Below, one piece after another: positions 23,665-33,757 of a DNA stretch of 36,412 bases. A model generated the notes under the pieces. That model made no database searches. It had not been told where the DNA came from and saw nothing but the letters and a program-made list of their open reading frames with translations. Positions within the stretch are counted from its first letter, which is position 1; each line of letters starts with the position of its first letter. The stretch is from Bacteroidales bacterium. Its GTDB lineage: Bacteria > Bacteroidota > Bacteroidia > Bacteroidales > F082. The position numbers were made by a program, and so were the translations under genes. The DNA is taken from NCBI GenBank assembly GCA_024400195.1, contig JAKSNC010000018.1, positions 1 to 36,412 of the forward strand. The letters are read 5' to 3'.

Positions 23665-23729
23665 AGGTGGGTTCTATAAATCGTATTAGGAAATTTTTTT
23701 ACAAATCGCGGAATTTATAGAAGTCACCT
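23665..23729. repeat. Facing inverted repeats related to those at 3275-3599
   Basis: AGGTGGGTTCTATAAAT (23665-23681) faces ATTTATAGAAGTCACCT (23713-23729); 15 of 17 bases pair across a 31-nt AT-rich loop. The right arm is the exact inverse of the arm at 3275. It may terminate the methyltransferase/nuclease transcript. The right arm abuts the -33 element of pepP. Confidence 0.6.
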
Positions 23730-23760
23730 TTTGAAACAGCTCCTAAAAATCGTATCTTTG
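23730..23760 (+). promoter_or_regulatory. Promoter of the pepP operon, TTTG-N19-TATCTTTG
   Basis: The -33 TTTG is at 23730-23733 and the -7 TATCTTTG at 23753-23760, separated by exactly 19 bp and 20 bp before ATG 23781. It is the best match to the Bacteroidota sigma-ABfr consensus in the window. Confidence 0.85.
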
Positions 23761-23780
23761 CCAAACAAAAATAATTCGTT

Positions 23781-25175
23781 ATGTTCGATAAAAATGTTTA
23801 CAAATCTCGCAGGGAAGCCCTGATGAAATCACAACTCAAAGGTATCGCCGTATTTCCGGCAAATGACGAGGCTTCATGCAATTATCCAGACAACACTTAT
23901 CATTACAGACAAGACAGCAATTTTGCATATTTCTTCGGTCTCGATCATCCCAACCTCGTCGGTGTGATAGATTTTGACAAAGGCGAGGAAGTCCTTTTCG
24001 GCGAAGAAGTCACAATCGACACGATAATATGGTGTGGCCCGCAGCCTTCACTCGAAGAACAGGCTGAAAGTGTGGGCGTTAAGACGACGAAGGACATTAA
24101 CCGTTTCGGTGAGTTTGTCAGAGAAGCCGTCGAGAAAGGACGCACGGTTCATATTCTTCCTCCATACCGCGGCGACATGAAGATATGCCTTGCACGATGG
24201 TTCGACATCAACATCTGCGACCTCGACCGTTTTGTAAGTCAGGCTCTTATCGAAGAAGTCGTGAAGCTTCGCGAAGTGAAGTCGGACGTTGAGATTGCCG
24301 AGATGGAAATTGCCGCACAGACAGCCTATCGTATGCACACCACGGCGATGAAGATGTGCAAACCGGGCGTCGTTGAACAGGAAATCTCCGGTACTATTGA
24401 AGGCATCGCGATAGCTGCCGGCGGAATGGTTTCGTTTCCCAACATCGTGAGCGTCAACGGACAGACACTGCATAATCACGGACATAAAAATATTCTTCGC
24501 GAAGGCCGTATGCTCGTCGTTGATGCCGGAGCGGAGACGGAAAACTACTACGCCAGCGACTTCACACGTACAACACCGGTCGGCGGCAAATTCAACCAGC
24601 GTCAGAAGGAGATTTACGAAATCGTCCTGAAAGCCAATATGGAAGTGGCAGCCAAAACGAAACCCGGCATGAAATACATGGTGATGCACACTCTCGCCGC
24701 ACGAACCATCATCGAAGGACTGAATGCCGTCGGACTTATGAAGGGCGACATTGATGAGGCCGTCGTCGCCGGCGCACATTACCTCTTCATGCCTCACGGC
24801 CTCGGACACATGCTCGGTATGGACGTGCACGATATGGAAGGCCTCGGCGAAGATAATGTCGGCTATGATAACGCAATACACCGCTCGTCACAGCAGGGCT
24901 TCAGCTGCCTCCGTTGCGGAAAAACACTCAAACCGGGATTCGTCGTGACAGACGAACCTGGAATCTATTTCATTCCGGCACTCATCGACAAATGGAAGGC
25001 AGAAGGCAAACATACCGACTTCATCAACTACGACGCGGTCGAGAAATATAAGGACTTCGGCGGCATCCGCATCGAAGACGACCTCCTCATCACTGCTGAC
25101 GGAAACAGAATCCTCGGCCCCGGAATACCTAAGACCGTGAAGGATGTTGAAGATTTTTGTTTGGGAAATATCTAA
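23781..25175 (+). CDS. pepP: Xaa-Pro aminopeptidase, M24B family
   Basis: A 464-residue cytosolic metallopeptidase releasing N-terminal residues before proline. It has the usual N-terminal creatinase-like domain (~1-170) and a C-terminal pita-bread catalytic domain. All five metal ligands are seen in order: Asp in VVDAGAETENYY, Asp in ASDFTRTTPVG, His in MPHGLGHMLGMDVHD, Glu in VTDEPGIYF and Glu in GIRIEDDLLIT. Length is normal. It leads a four-gene operon with a small lipoprotein, leuS and elbB at 3-13-bp gaps. Confidence 0.93.
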   Translation: MFDKNVYKSRREALMKSQLKGIAVFPANDEASCNYPDNTYHYRQDSNFAYFFGLDHPNLVGVIDFDKGEEVLFGEEVTIDTIIWCGPQPSLEEQAESVGVKTTKDINRFGEFVREAVEKGRTVHILPPYRGDMKICLARWFDINICDLDRFVSQALIEEVVKLREVKSDVEIAEMEIAAQTAYRMHTTAMKMCKPGVVEQEISGTIEGIAIAAGGMVSFPNIVSVNGQTLHNHGHKNILREGRMLVVDAGAETENYYASDFTRTTPVGGKFNQRQKEIYEIVLKANMEVAAKTKPGMKYMVMHTLAARTIIEGLNAVGLMKGDIDEAVVAGAHYLFMPHGLGHMLGMDVHDMEGLGEDNVGYDNAIHRSSQQGFSCLRCGKTLKPGFVVTDEPGIYFIPALIDKWKAEGKHTDFINYDAVEKYKDFGGIRIEDDLLITADGNRILGPGIPKTVKDVEDFCLGNI

Positions 25176-25188
25176 AAAATAATAAGTT

Positions 25189-25545
25189 ATGAAAAAAATA
25201 TTCTTTTTAGCAATATTGACGGCTTCGGTTTTTCTTACTTCCTGCAGAAAAAATAATGACGACGAAGTGAGAGAGTTTACAGCAAAGAAAGTCAGTATTG
25301 CATTTGATGAAAACAGCGTCACGCCGGAAATGATACAGCAGTACGGCGAGTTTCAGAAACAAAACGCCAAACTTGTGTTCTTGAACGACAGCGTGGTGCG
25401 CGTCGAAGTGGCCGATTTCAGCGGCGTGCTGATGCTCAAAGACGGCAAGGCTAACAAGGGAATATCCGTGGAAGTTATTGGGAATGTGGTTCTTGTCAAA
25501 TGCAAGACGAAAGTGGGAATGATGGAAGTGTTTTTTTGTGAATAA
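25189..25545 (+). CDS. Small putative lipoprotein
   Basis: A 118-residue protein. MKKIFFLAILTASVFLTSC is a lipoprotein signal with lipobox LTSC; the Cys at 19 would be lipidated. The mature part (about 100 residues) contains KKVSIAFDENSVTPEMIQQ and strand-like segments ending GMMEVFFCE. I recognise no family. It is 13 bp after pepP and 3 bp before leuS, so it is cotranscribed with housekeeping genes; its job is unknown. Confidence 0.7.
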   Translation: MKKIFFLAILTASVFLTSCRKNNDDEVREFTAKKVSIAFDENSVTPEMIQQYGEFQKQNAKLVFLNDSVVRVEVADFSGVLMLKDGKANKGISVEVIGNVVLVKCKTKVGMMEVFFCE

Positions 25546-25548
25546 ATC

Positions 25549-28356
25549 ATGGAATACAATTTTGAAGAAATAGAGAAGAAATGGCAGCAGTATTGGCGTG
25601 AACACAACACGTACAAAGTTGAAATCAATAACGCCAAGCCGAAATATTATGTTTTGGACATGTTCCCGTATCCTTCCGGAGCCGGTCTTCATGTTGGACA
25701 TCCTCTCGGCTATATCGCGTCCGACATTTTTGCGAGATACAAACGCCTAAAAGGTTTCAACGTCCTTCATCCGATGGGCTACGACGCATACGGACTTCCC
25801 GCCGAGCAATACGCCATTCAGACGGGTACGCATCCAGCCGTGACGACCGAGAAAAACATAAATCGCTATCGCGAACAGATGGACAAGATAGGATTTAGTT
25901 ACGATTGGAACCGCGAAGTCAGAACGAGCAATCCCGAATATTATAAATGGACGCAATGGACGTTTATCCAACTTTTCAAATCGTATTATGACAACACGCT
26001 GAAGAAGGCCGCGCCTATTGACGGACTCGTCAGAAAGTTTGAAGAATCTGGAACCGAAGGCCTTGATGCGGCATGCGGCAAACCATTGACATTCAGTGCT
26101 TCGGAATGGAAGGCGATGAATGAGAAGGAACAGCAGGAGATACTGATGAATTACCGCCTCGCCTACTTAGCCGATACGATGGTCAACTGGTGCCCCGAAC
26201 TCGGAACTGTCCTCGCCAACGACGAAGTGCAGGAAGGTCTCTCGGTTCGCGGCGGATTCCCCGTCGTAAGAAAGTCGATGCGCCAATGGTCGCTGCGTAT
26301 CACGGCATACGCCGAAAGGCTTCTTGAAGGCCTCGAGACGATAGAGTGGAGCGACTCGATAAAGGACGTGCAGCGCAACTGGATCGGCAAGTCGATGGGC
26401 GCGTCGATGTTCTTCAAAATTGATGGAAGCGACCGTGAGATGGAGATTTTTACGACCCGTGCCGACACTTTGTTTGGCGTCACATTCATGGTTCTCGCCC
26501 CCGAACACGAAATGGCACTCGAAATCGCTTCCGCCGAACAACGCAAGGCCGTCGAAGAATATGTCACTTGGGCTAAAAACCGCTCAGAGCGCGAAAGAAT
26601 GTCGGAAGTGAAAAAGGTGTCCGGCGTCTTCACTGGAGCATACGCCGTCAATCCTTTCAACGGCACAAAAATACCGATCTGGATTTCCGACTACGTGCTG
26701 ATGGGCTACGGAACAGGCGCAATCATGGCCGTTCCTGCGCACGACAGCCGCGACTTTGCTTTTGCGAGACATTTCAGCCTTCCGATAATTCAAGTCGTGG
26801 CAAAACAAGGCGAAGCTCCTTCCGATACTTCGTCGTGGGCCGAATCTTTCGACGCGAAAGACGGCGTGATGGTCAATTCTGACTTCCTCACCGGACTTTC
26901 AGTCAAAGAAGCCATCGAGAGAATGATTGCCGAGATTGAGAAACGCGGCATAGGCAAAGGCAAGACGAACTACAGACTCCGTGATGCCATCTTCAGCCGT
27001 CAGCGTTATTGGGGCGAGCCGTTCCCGATTTATTACAAGGACGATATGCCTTATCCTCTTGACGAATCGCTTCTTCCGCTCAAGCTGCCGAATATCGACC
27101 AGTATAAGCCTACCGAGACGGGCGAACCTCCGTTGGCACGCGCGAAAAATTGGGTTACGGTAGATGGTAATCCATTGGAAACCAATACGATGCCGGGATT
27201 TGCCGGCTCAAGTGGATATTATCTCCGTTATATGGACCCGCATAACGACAACGCTTATTTCAGCAAGGAGGCAAACGGTTATTGGCAGCAGGTCGATCTT
27301 TACATCGGCGGTGCCGAACATGCAACAGGACACTTGATTTACAGTCGTTTCTGGAATAAGTTCTTATATGACATCGGTCTCGCCTGCAAAGATGAGCCTT
27401 TCAAAAAACTCGTCAATCAGGGAATGATTCAGGGACGCACGAGTTTTGTTTATCGCTCGAGAAACGACAAAAATCTGTTCGTCTCCAAAAACATCGAGGG
27501 CCGTTCAGCCGACACAGACCCGATTCGCGTTGACATCAACATGGTTCACAACGATATTCTTGATGTTGATGAGTTTAAGCAGTGGCGTGATGATTTCAAG
27601 GACGCGCGTTTCGTCTTCGAGAAAGACAAGGACGGAAATGATGTCTATGTCTGCGGATGGGAAGTTGAGAAGATGTCAAAATCGAAATATAACGTTCAAA
27701 ATCCTGATGACCTTGTGGTGAAATACGGAGCTGATACGCTTCGTCTCTACGAGATGTTCCTCGGCCCGCTTGAGCAGTCGAAACCGTGGGACACGCAGGG
27801 AATTGAAGGCTCGTTCCGTTTTCTCAAGAAATTCTGGAAGATGTATTTCGACAAAAACGGCGATTTCGCGGTAAGCGACGAGAAAGCTACGAAGGAAGAA
27901 CTCAAAGTTCTTCATACCCTTATTAAGAAAGAGGAAGAGGACATTGAGAGAATCTCGTTCAACACCGTGGTCAGCGCGTTTATGATTTGCGTCAACGATT
28001 TGACGACGATGCGTTGCAACAAGCGCGAAATATTGGAACCGTTAGTCATTATGATTTCGCCGTACGCACCGCATATCGCCGAAGAACTCTGGCATCTCTT
28101 CGGGCATGAGGACAGCGTTGTATCACAGCAGTTCCCAAAGTTTAACGCTGATTTCATTGGTGATAGCAGCTTCGTTTATCCGGTGTCTTTCAATGGTAAA
28201 CGCCGTTTCGATATGGAGTTGCCGCTTGATATGTCAACAGCCGACATCGAGAAGGCCGTCAAAGAGGCACCAGAAACGAAAAAATGGGTTGGTGAGTTGA
28301 ATATCAAGAAGATAATCATTGTTCCAAAGAAAATAATAAATGTTGTTGTAGGATAA
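25549..28356 (+). CDS. leuS: Leucyl-tRNA synthetase
   Basis: A 935-residue class I aminoacyl-tRNA synthetase charging tRNA-Leu. The HIGH-type signature is [16 protein letters not shown] near residues 40-55 and the KMSKS loop is at 708-712 ([17 protein letters not shown]). The editing CP1 domain lies between, with [18 protein letters not shown] and [17 protein letters not shown]. An insert around residues 640-700 ([20 protein letters not shown]) precedes KMSKS and accounts for the length, as in other Bacteroidota. The C-terminal anticodon-binding region and tail ([19 protein letters not shown]) are complete. Confidence 0.97.
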   Translation: MEYNFEEIEKKWQQYWREHNTYKVEINNAKPKYYVLDMFPYPSGAGLHVGHPLGYIASDIFARYKRLKGFNVLHPMGYDAYGLPAEQYAIQTGTHPAVTTEKNINRYREQMDKIGFSYDWNREVRTSNPEYYKWTQWTFIQLFKSYYDNTLKKAAPIDGLVRKFEESGTEGLDAACGKPLTFSASEWKAMNEKEQQEILMNYRLAYLADTMVNWCPELGTVLANDEVQEGLSVRGGFPVVRKSMRQWSLRITAYAERLLEGLETIEWSDSIKDVQRNWIGKSMGASMFFKIDGSDREMEIFTTRADTLFGVTFMVLAPEHEMALEIASAEQRKAVEEYVTWAKNRSERERMSEVKKVSGVFTGAYAVNPFNGTKIPIWISDYVLMGYGTGAIMAVPAHDSRDFAFARHFSLPIIQVVAKQGEAPSDTSSWAESFDAKDGVMVNSDFLTGLSVKEAIERMIAEIEKRGIGKGKTNYRLRDAIFSRQRYWGEPFPIYYKDDMPYPLDESLLPLKLPNIDQYKPTETGEPPLARAKNWVTVDGNPLETNTMPGFAGSSGYYLRYMDPHNDNAYFSKEANGYWQQVDLYIGGAEHATGHLIYSRFWNKFLYDIGLACKDEPFKKLVNQGMIQGRTSFVYRSRNDKNLFVSKNIEGRSADTDPIRVDINMVHNDILDVDEFKQWRDDFKDARFVFEKDKDGNDVYVCGWEVEKMSKSKYNVQNPDDLVVKYGADTLRLYEMFLGPLEQSKPWDTQGIEGSFRFLKKFWKMYFDKNGDFAVSDEKATKEELKVLHTLIKKEEEDIERISFNTVVSAFMICVNDLTTMRCNKREILEPLVIMISPYAPHIAEELWHLFGHEDSVVSQQFPKFNADFIGDSSFVYPVSFNGKRRFDMELPLDMSTADIEKAVKEAPETKKWVGELNIKKIIIVPKKIINVVVG

Positions 28357-28367
28357 AAATTAAAAAA

Positions 28368-29012
28368 ATGAAGAAAGTAGCAGTAATATTGGGCGGTTGC
28401 GGTAGTTGCGACGGTTCGGAAATCAACGAGGCTGTGATGGCTTTGTTAGCGTTAGACCAACATGGTGTTAAGTATCAGTGTTTTGCTCCTGATCGCGATC
28501 AGTACGAAGTCATCAATTCCCTCACAGGAGCCGTTATGATGGAACGTCGTAATATGATGGTTGAGGCAGCGCGTATCGCTCGCGGTGAGGTGAAGCCGTT
28601 GCGCAGTCTTGATGCTTCCGATTATGATGCCTTAGTCATACCGGGCGGAGTAGGAATAGCAAAAAACCTGTTTACGTATTTCATTAACGGAGTCGAGATG
28701 ACAGTGCTTCCGGAGGTGGAGAAGGCCATACGCGACATTCACGCTCAGGGGAAACCCATCGGTGCCATGTGCATTGCTCCGGTTGTTGTGGCAAAAGTAC
28801 TCGGAAATGTCAGCGTCACGCTCGGCGACGACAACTGCGCTCCGGCCAAGGATATAAAGACGTTTGGCGCGTCGCATATTGCCACCGAGCAAGGCGGTTT
28901 GGCGATTGACAGAGAAAACAAGATTTTCACGACGCCTTGTTTCATGCTCAAATCAACTCTGAAGGATATTTACGAGGGAGCCTATAAGATGATTGAGGCA
29001 ATGGAATTGTAA
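28368..29012 (+). CDS. elbB: ElbB, isoprenoid biosynthesis glyoxalase-like protein (DJ-1/PfpI superfamily)
   Basis: A 214-residue protein of the DJ-1/PfpI superfamily. The N-terminal VILGGCGSCDGSEINEAVM, then YQCFAPDRDQYEVINS, LVIPGGVGIAKNLFTY and the nucleophile-elbow segment GAMCIAPVVVAKVLG match ElbB, where the Cys is the reactive residue. E. coli ElbB has glyoxalase activity and was linked to isoprenoid synthesis; the physiological role remains loosely defined. Length is normal. It is the last gene of the pepP-leuS operon and is followed by a strong hairpin. Confidence 0.9.
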   Translation: MKKVAVILGGCGSCDGSEINEAVMALLALDQHGVKYQCFAPDRDQYEVINSLTGAVMMERRNMMVEAARIARGEVKPLRSLDASDYDALVIPGGVGIAKNLFTYFINGVEMTVLPEVEKAIRDIHAQGKPIGAMCIAPVVVAKVLGNVSVTLGDDNCAPAKDIKTFGASHIATEQGGLAIDRENKIFTTPCFMLKSTLKDIYEGAYKMIEAMEL

Positions 29013-29030
29013 TTCCACCATGCTTGCAAA

Positions 29031-29063
29031 TAATTGGGGACGCATCGAATGCGTCCCCAATTA
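29031..29063. terminator. 15-bp perfect hairpin after elbB
   Basis: TAATTGGGGACGCAT (29031-29045) and ATGCGTCCCCAATTA (29049-29063) pair perfectly around the loop CGA. No U-run follows on the + strand, so it may work as a stability or insulating hairpin between the convergent operons rather than a textbook terminator. Confidence 0.7.
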
Positions 29064-29097
29064 TAATCCACAGTCGGAAACGTAAATATCGTAAGCC

Positions 29098-29139
29098 CTT
29101 CTAACTTCTAACTTCTAACTTCTAACTTCTAACTTCTAT
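29098..29139. repeat. Heptanucleotide tandem repeat, CTTCTAA x about 6
   Basis: Five perfect copies of CTTCTAA (29098-29132) are followed by CTTCTAT. The array runs across the stop codon (29122-29124) of the - strand nuclease gene, encoding its last residues. Such short repeats change copy number by slippage. Confidence 0.9.
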
Positions 29140-30702
29140 CTCCTCAATAACACACTCGTGTTCCTTCGTCTTTTCATCATAATTTATTCCGACGAAAAGC
29201 ATTCTGCCGCGGTAATGTTCTAGAAGGTCGTCGTATTTTTTCTCTCTAATTTGGTTTATTGCCGATTCCGCCGACTTGTTGTTTTTCAACTCGATAATCA
29301 TTGCCGGGATATTCGGGACGTATGGAATCAAGGCCAAATCCGCGTAGCCTTTGCCGGTCGGGAGTTCCTTGATGACAGTATATTTCAGGTTCGCGTAGAA
29401 ATATGCAAGGCCTATTGCGCTTTGGAACGATGCTTCGTTGTTGTACGTCAACGGGTTTGTCGTACGCATGTGCGACTCGGTCAGGGCGGCGGCGACGGCA
29501 GCCGCGTCTTTGTTTATCGTGGCCTCAAGAAGTTGTTTCGAGTCGTTGATAAGTTTGATTATGGGCTTATAATCAGCTTCGTATTCAACAGAAATTACCC
29601 ATTGTTCGCGAATTTCACTGTTTGGTATGTAACATTGCTTTGTTTCACTGTCGTAGGCGAGATAACCGAGATGTATTAAATATGTAAACACGTCGTCTTT
29701 TGAGTGAAAATCCGTCATCGTGTTCAAGTACTTATATACGTTCACATCAACTTTTCCGCCTCCGATCATCGTCACGACATCGTCCTTTATGCCCTCGAAA
29801 TTCATCAGAATGTAGAGTTTCAAGGCTTCGTATGAGCCGGTCTGTGTCCAGTAGCAATTGTACTCGCGGTTCTGCATAGCTGAAACCACGGAGCGCGGAC
29901 TGAATATTTCCTTTATAGTCTTCATGTTGTAGCCGTCGTACCAGCGTCGGCATTCTTCGTAGTCCATGCCGTATTGTTCGCAAAGGCCTTTTGTTTCTTC
30001 TGCAGTGAAACCGACAAACTCCGTTAAGCATCCGGCATTCGTCATCGAATATTCGGTAAAAAGATTCAGTTTCGACTGGATTTTGTCGCGCACGATGGGT
30101 AAAATTCCGGTCAGATAGGCGAGCGAAATTGCCGGACTTAAGGTTGAATTTTTGAAGAGCGAGTTCAGAAACGTTAAATAATCTTTGAATAATGACTGCG
30201 GCGCTTCTTCCCGAACCAGTACGTCATATTCATCAATGATGATGACGAAGGTTTCATTCGTCTTGGTGTAAACCTTCAGCAGTGACCATGCTAACGAATC
30301 GTCAGGTGAAAAACTGATGCCGAATTGTTCCGACAACTCCGCCTTGACGGATTCCGACACTACGTCAATCAAACGGCTTTTGTCTTTCAACATCATATAT
30401 TCACCATTAAGGTCTATCTTGATGACGTTCAGTTTGTTGAGATACTTTTCGAAGCTCGGATGTTGGGCAATCTTCAAATCCTTGAACAACTTGCGGGAAT
30501 CACAGCCTTTTGAATAATAAGCCGAAATCATGTTGCCGGCCATGCTCTTACCGAAACGGCGCGGACGCGATACGCACAGAAACTTGTCCTCGGAGTTAAG
30601 CAGTCTGTTCGTTTCTGCGATTATCATCGACTTATCGATGAAAATCTCTGAATTTCTGGCCTGTTTTAGCAGTACGTTGTTTGGATTGAGGTAGATTCCC
30701 AT
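29122..30702 (-). CDS. AAA-ATPase-like / PD-(D/E)XK nuclease family protein
   Basis: A 526-residue protein of the AAA-ATPase_like + PDDEXK_9 type. The N-terminus (YLNPNNVLLKQARNSEIFID) and the Walker A-like segment SRPRRFGKSMAGNMI (~45-59) are diagnostic. Walker B is VIIIDEYDVLV (~150-160). The middle has FTAEETKGLCEQYGMD and RRWYDGYN. The C-terminal nuclease-like domain has GYADLALIP (the acidic residue) and AMIIELKNNKS (the ExK pair). These genes occur in many copies in Bacteroidota genomes; the function is unproven. It lies 10 bp after the DPP-IV-like gene, apparently appended to that operon. Confidence 0.88.
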   Translation of the reverse strand: MGIYLNPNNVLLKQARNSEIFIDKSMIIAETNRLLNSEDKFLCVSRPRRFGKSMAGNMISAYYSKGCDSRKLFKDLKIAQHPSFEKYLNKLNVIKIDLNGEYMMLKDKSRLIDVVSESVKAELSEQFGISFSPDDSLAWSLLKVYTKTNETFVIIIDEYDVLVREEAPQSLFKDYLTFLNSLFKNSTLSPAISLAYLTGILPIVRDKIQSKLNLFTEYSMTNAGCLTEFVGFTAEETKGLCEQYGMDYEECRRWYDGYNMKTIKEIFSPRSVVSAMQNREYNCYWTQTGSYEALKLYILMNFEGIKDDVVTMIGGGKVDVNVYKYLNTMTDFHSKDDVFTYLIHLGYLAYDSETKQCYIPNSEIREQWVISVEYEADYKPIIKLINDSKQLLEATINKDAAAVAAALTESHMRTTNPLTYNNEASFQSAIGLAYFYANLKYTVIKELPTGKGYADLALIPYVPNIPAMIIELKNNKSAESAINQIREKKYDDLLEHYRGRMLFVGINYDEKTKEHECVIEEIEVRS

Positions 30703-30712
30703 GGATTATTGT

Positions 30713-32863
30713 TTAAAGATTATCCTTGAAATAATTTGCAATCTTAGTCATCAGATGAGCTCTGTCGGTGCCGCGGACGTTATGTTCGTGTCCTGGATAA
30801 ACGAAGTAGTCGAGTTGCTTGCCGGCGTGGATGCAGTTCTCGATAAAGACAAGACTATGCTGCCATACGACGACGGGGTCGGTGGTGCAGTGGATGATGA
30901 GGAGTTTGCCTTCGAGTTTGTCGGCTTTGTTTTCAAGACTTGTGAGTTCGTAGCCTTCTGGATTCTCTTCCGGAGTGTCCATATAACGCTCGCCGTACAT
31001 AATTTCGTAATATTTCCAGTCGAGGACGGGACCGCCGGCAACGGAAACTTTGAACACTTCGGGATGATTGATTTTCAGAGAAGTACTCATAAATCCGCCA
31101 TAACTCCAGCCGTCAGAACCGATACGTTCCATATCAACGAACGGGAATTGACTCAGATATTCAACACCTTTCATTTGATCGTTCATCTCATTTTGTCCGC
31201 ATTGGCGGTGAATAACCTGTTCAAATGCTTCTCCTCTTGCGTCGGAACCTCTGTTGTCGAGAGTGAAGACGATGAAGCCCTGAGTAGCGAGGAAGTTGAG
31301 GTCTAATCCGCCGCCTGCGAGCCAGCTGTCGGTAATCATCTGTGCGTGAGGACCGCCATAGACATAAACGATGACTGGATATTTCTTCGATTCGTCGAAG
31401 TTATAAGGCAGAATCATTCTCGTGTAGAGATCTTGTCCGTCTTCGGCTTTGATGGTATCGAGGATTGTCTTGCCGATGGCGTAATCACTAAGCGGGTCGG
31501 GGGCCTCGAACAGTCTCCTGCCTTCGTATTTGGCGGCCTGATCAATGAGATCGACGTTGAAAGGGTAGTCTGTGCTTGAATAAGTGTCGATGAAGAAACG
31601 TCCGTCGGCGGAAGGCTGCACGCTGTGTGTCCCGTGATTCTTCGTGATACGCACTTTTGTTCCTCTCGACAGGTTCATCATGTAGAAATGACGCTGCAAC
31701 GGACTCTTTTCAGTTGATGTGTAATAGATATTTTCGCCTTTTTTGTCAAAACCGTTGAATTCCGTCACAACGAAACTGCCTTTCGTCAACTGTTTCGATT
31801 TGATTTTTTTCCCGCTTATATCATAGAGGTAAAGGTGATAAAATCCGTCCCGCTGCGCCATCCAGACAAATCGGCTGTCGCTGCCCGGTACGAAATGAGC
31901 AGGGCCCTGCGGTTCGACATATTGTTCGTCGGTATCTTCAAAAATGGTGCGGATGAAATCTCCGTTTTCGGCGTTATATTCGTTGAAAACGAGATGATTC
32001 TGGCCTCTGTTGAGCAAGCCTATATAGACGCGTTTGTTGTCGTTGTTCCATGTTATCGCAGTGAGATACTGTTCTTCGGGTTCGCCAGTCTTGACGATTA
32101 TGTCGTTCTTCGTCGCGATGTCGTAAACGTGTAGTTTCACGATGTGCGAAGTCATTCCTGCCATCGGGTATTTTATCGGCGTGACTTCGGCTTCGCGTGT
32201 TGTTATATCGACAAGCGGATAGTCACCAACCATGCTTTCGTCCATTGAATAATAGGCGATTCGACTTCCGTCCGGCGACCAGAAGATACCGCCGTCGATG
32301 GCAAATTCGTTGCGGTGCACCGACTGTCCGGCGATGACGTGTTCGGCGTTTTTCGTGAGTTGTGTGATGTTTCTGCCTTTGCTGATATAGAGGTCGTTGC
32401 CGATAGTATAGGCGGCGTGCATAGTGGCCGCGCATACGTTGATGTTTTCGGCTTCTGCTGGCAGACTCGCCTCAAGGTTGATGCTTTTGTTTTTCAAATC
32501 GAAGGTGCAGATGATGTGGTTTTGTCCATCGAAGACGTGAAACCAAGCCTCGCTGTGGCTCGTCCAATTTAAGTTTGGAATGCGTTTCATCGTTTTCAAT
32601 CCAGCTTTCTGAACATATTCGTTGAATTGGTCAAGAGTGAGGAAGAGCTTGGTTTTGTTGTTCATGGCGTCTCTGACTACGAGGTTGCCGTCTTCCGAAT
32701 AGACGATTGTGTTTTCGTCGCCGAGCCATTTGAAATATTGTCTTTGCGGAAACACTTTGCGGTTGATGTAGGCGGCATCTTCAGCCGTGAGTAGTTTTTT
32801 CTCTTGCGCATTTATTGATAATGCTGTGATTGTCAATACGATGATTAAAAAGAATTTTTTCAT
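30713..32863 (-). CDS. Exported S9 peptidase, dipeptidyl peptidase IV-like
   Basis: A 716-residue protein. The signal peptide MKKFFLIIVLTITALSINA sends it to the periplasm. The DPP-IV propeller region contains SPDGSRIAYYSMDES and EPQGPAHFVPG; the hydrolase domain has VYGGPHAQMI and the triad Ser587 in GSDGWSYGGFM, Asp in IIHCTTDPVVVWQHS and His in YPGHEHNVRG. Family members remove N-terminal Xaa-Pro or related dipeptides. Length is normal. It is 17 bp downstream of the GGGP synthase gene. Confidence 0.93.
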   Translation of the reverse strand: MKKFFLIIVLTITALSINAQEKKLLTAEDAAYINRKVFPQRQYFKWLGDENTIVYSEDGNLVVRDAMNNKTKLFLTLDQFNEYVQKAGLKTMKRIPNLNWTSHSEAWFHVFDGQNHIICTFDLKNKSINLEASLPAEAENINVCAATMHAAYTIGNDLYISKGRNITQLTKNAEHVIAGQSVHRNEFAIDGGIFWSPDGSRIAYYSMDESMVGDYPLVDITTREAEVTPIKYPMAGMTSHIVKLHVYDIATKNDIIVKTGEPEEQYLTAITWNNDNKRVYIGLLNRGQNHLVFNEYNAENGDFIRTIFEDTDEQYVEPQGPAHFVPGSDSRFVWMAQRDGFYHLYLYDISGKKIKSKQLTKGSFVVTEFNGFDKKGENIYYTSTEKSPLQRHFYMMNLSRGTKVRITKNHGTHSVQPSADGRFFIDTYSSTDYPFNVDLIDQAAKYEGRRLFEAPDPLSDYAIGKTILDTIKAEDGQDLYTRMILPYNFDESKKYPVIVYVYGGPHAQMITDSWLAGGGLDLNFLATQGFIVFTLDNRGSDARGEAFEQVIHRQCGQNEMNDQMKGVEYLSQFPFVDMERIGSDGWSYGGFMSTSLKINHPEVFKVSVAGGPVLDWKYYEIMYGERYMDTPEENPEGYELTSLENKADKLEGKLLIIHCTTDPVVVWQHSLVFIENCIHAGKQLDYFVYPGHEHNVRGTDRAHLMTKIANYFKDNL

Positions 32864-32880
32864 GTTATTTTTATTTTGAA

Positions 32881-33603
32881 TTATTTCTGATGAACGGCGT
32901 CGGCGAAGGCTTTGATGTCGGCGTTTTTCTCGAAGGCGGTTCCAACGACGATGATGTCGGCACCGGCGGCGGCTGACGCGCGTGCTTTTTCGGGTGTAGT
33001 GATGCCGCCGCCGACTGCAAGCGGAACATCAATACTGCGTTTTACCTTGGTTATCATTGATTCTGATACCGTTTTTGCTGCGCCCGAGCCGGCTTCGAGA
33101 TACATCATCTTCAGACCGAGCATCTCGCCGGCGAGGGCAGTACACACCGCGATGTCGTCCTTGTCGTGCGGTATCGGCATCGTGCCGCTCATGTACGAAA
33201 CAGATGTCTGACAGCCGCCGTCAACAAGGATATAGCCCGTCGGAATGATTTCCCTGCAGTAGGATTTCAGTCGCGGAGCCGCCACCACATGCCTTCCAAT
33301 CAGCATCTCGGCATTGCGGCCTGAGATGACCGAAAGAAGCAGAAAAGCATCGCAAAGCGGACTTATCTGTGTCGGGTCGCCGGGAAAAATTAGCACCGGT
33401 ATGTCGCAGTTTGCTTTCAGTGTCCTGATACAAGCATCAAGGTTGTCGTTTGTGAGCAGACTACCGCCTACGAACAGCAAATCCACATCAGCCTGAACAC
33501 ATCTGAGCGCAATGTCTTTCGTTATTTCTTCATCAAATTTGTCAGGGTCTATGAGAACCGCTATTTTTTTTCCTGAAGATGAAATTTTCTCGTAAACACT
33601 CAT
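32881..33603 (-). CDS. Geranylgeranylglyceryl/heptaprenylglyceryl phosphate synthase (PcrB/GGGPS family)
   Basis: A 240-residue TIM-barrel prenyltransferase joining a polyprenyl diphosphate to sn-glycerol-1-phosphate, giving an archaeal-type ether linkage. Visible motifs are VLIDPDKFD at the N-terminus, LLFVGGSLLT, PVLIFPGDPTQISP, MYLEAGSGAAKTV for the glycerol-phosphate site, and the phosphate-binding PLAVGGGITTPEKA and GADIIVVGTAFEKN. Bacteroidota are known to carry this family. The chain length of the product cannot be assigned. It is first in a - strand operon and divergent from yicC. Confidence 0.93.
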   Translation of the reverse strand: MSVYEKISSSGKKIAVLIDPDKFDEEITKDIALRCVQADVDLLFVGGSLLTNDNLDACIRTLKANCDIPVLIFPGDPTQISPLCDAFLLLSVISGRNAEMLIGRHVVAAPRLKSYCREIIPTGYILVDGGCQTSVSYMSGTMPIPHDKDDIAVCTALAGEMLGLKMMYLEAGSGAAKTVSESMITKVKRSIDVPLAVGGGITTPEKARASAAAGADIIVVGTAFEKNADIKAFADAVHQK

Positions 33604-33622
33604 TTTTATAAAATAGAAGTCA

Positions 33623-33630
33623 CAAAGTTA
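33623..33630 (-). promoter_or_regulatory. -7 box TAACTTTG for the GGGPS operon
   Basis: The - strand reads TAACTTTG, 20 bp before ATG 33603. No clear -33 element is seen. Confidence 0.55.
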
Positions 33631-33671
33631 CAAAAAAATCCGTTTTTCTAAGAATCCGCCTTAAAAATCAC

Positions 33672-33679
33672 TACCTTTG
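33672..33679 (+). promoter_or_regulatory. -7 box TACCTTTG for yicC-nadD
   Basis: TACCTTTG lies 79 bp before ATG 33758, divergent from the GGGPS promoter. The resulting leader of about 70 nt is longer than at the other genes here. Confidence 0.55.
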
Positions 33680-33757
33680 CAGCATCGTTCAAACAAGCCG
33701 ATAGTGTTTTTAACATTATTAGGCTTTTATCTTTGAATATCAATAAATTATAAAAAT

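Noticed and set aside
24048-24881. 277-codon open frame on the - strand
   Set aside because: It is antisense to the pepP metal-binding core and shows no recognisable domain.
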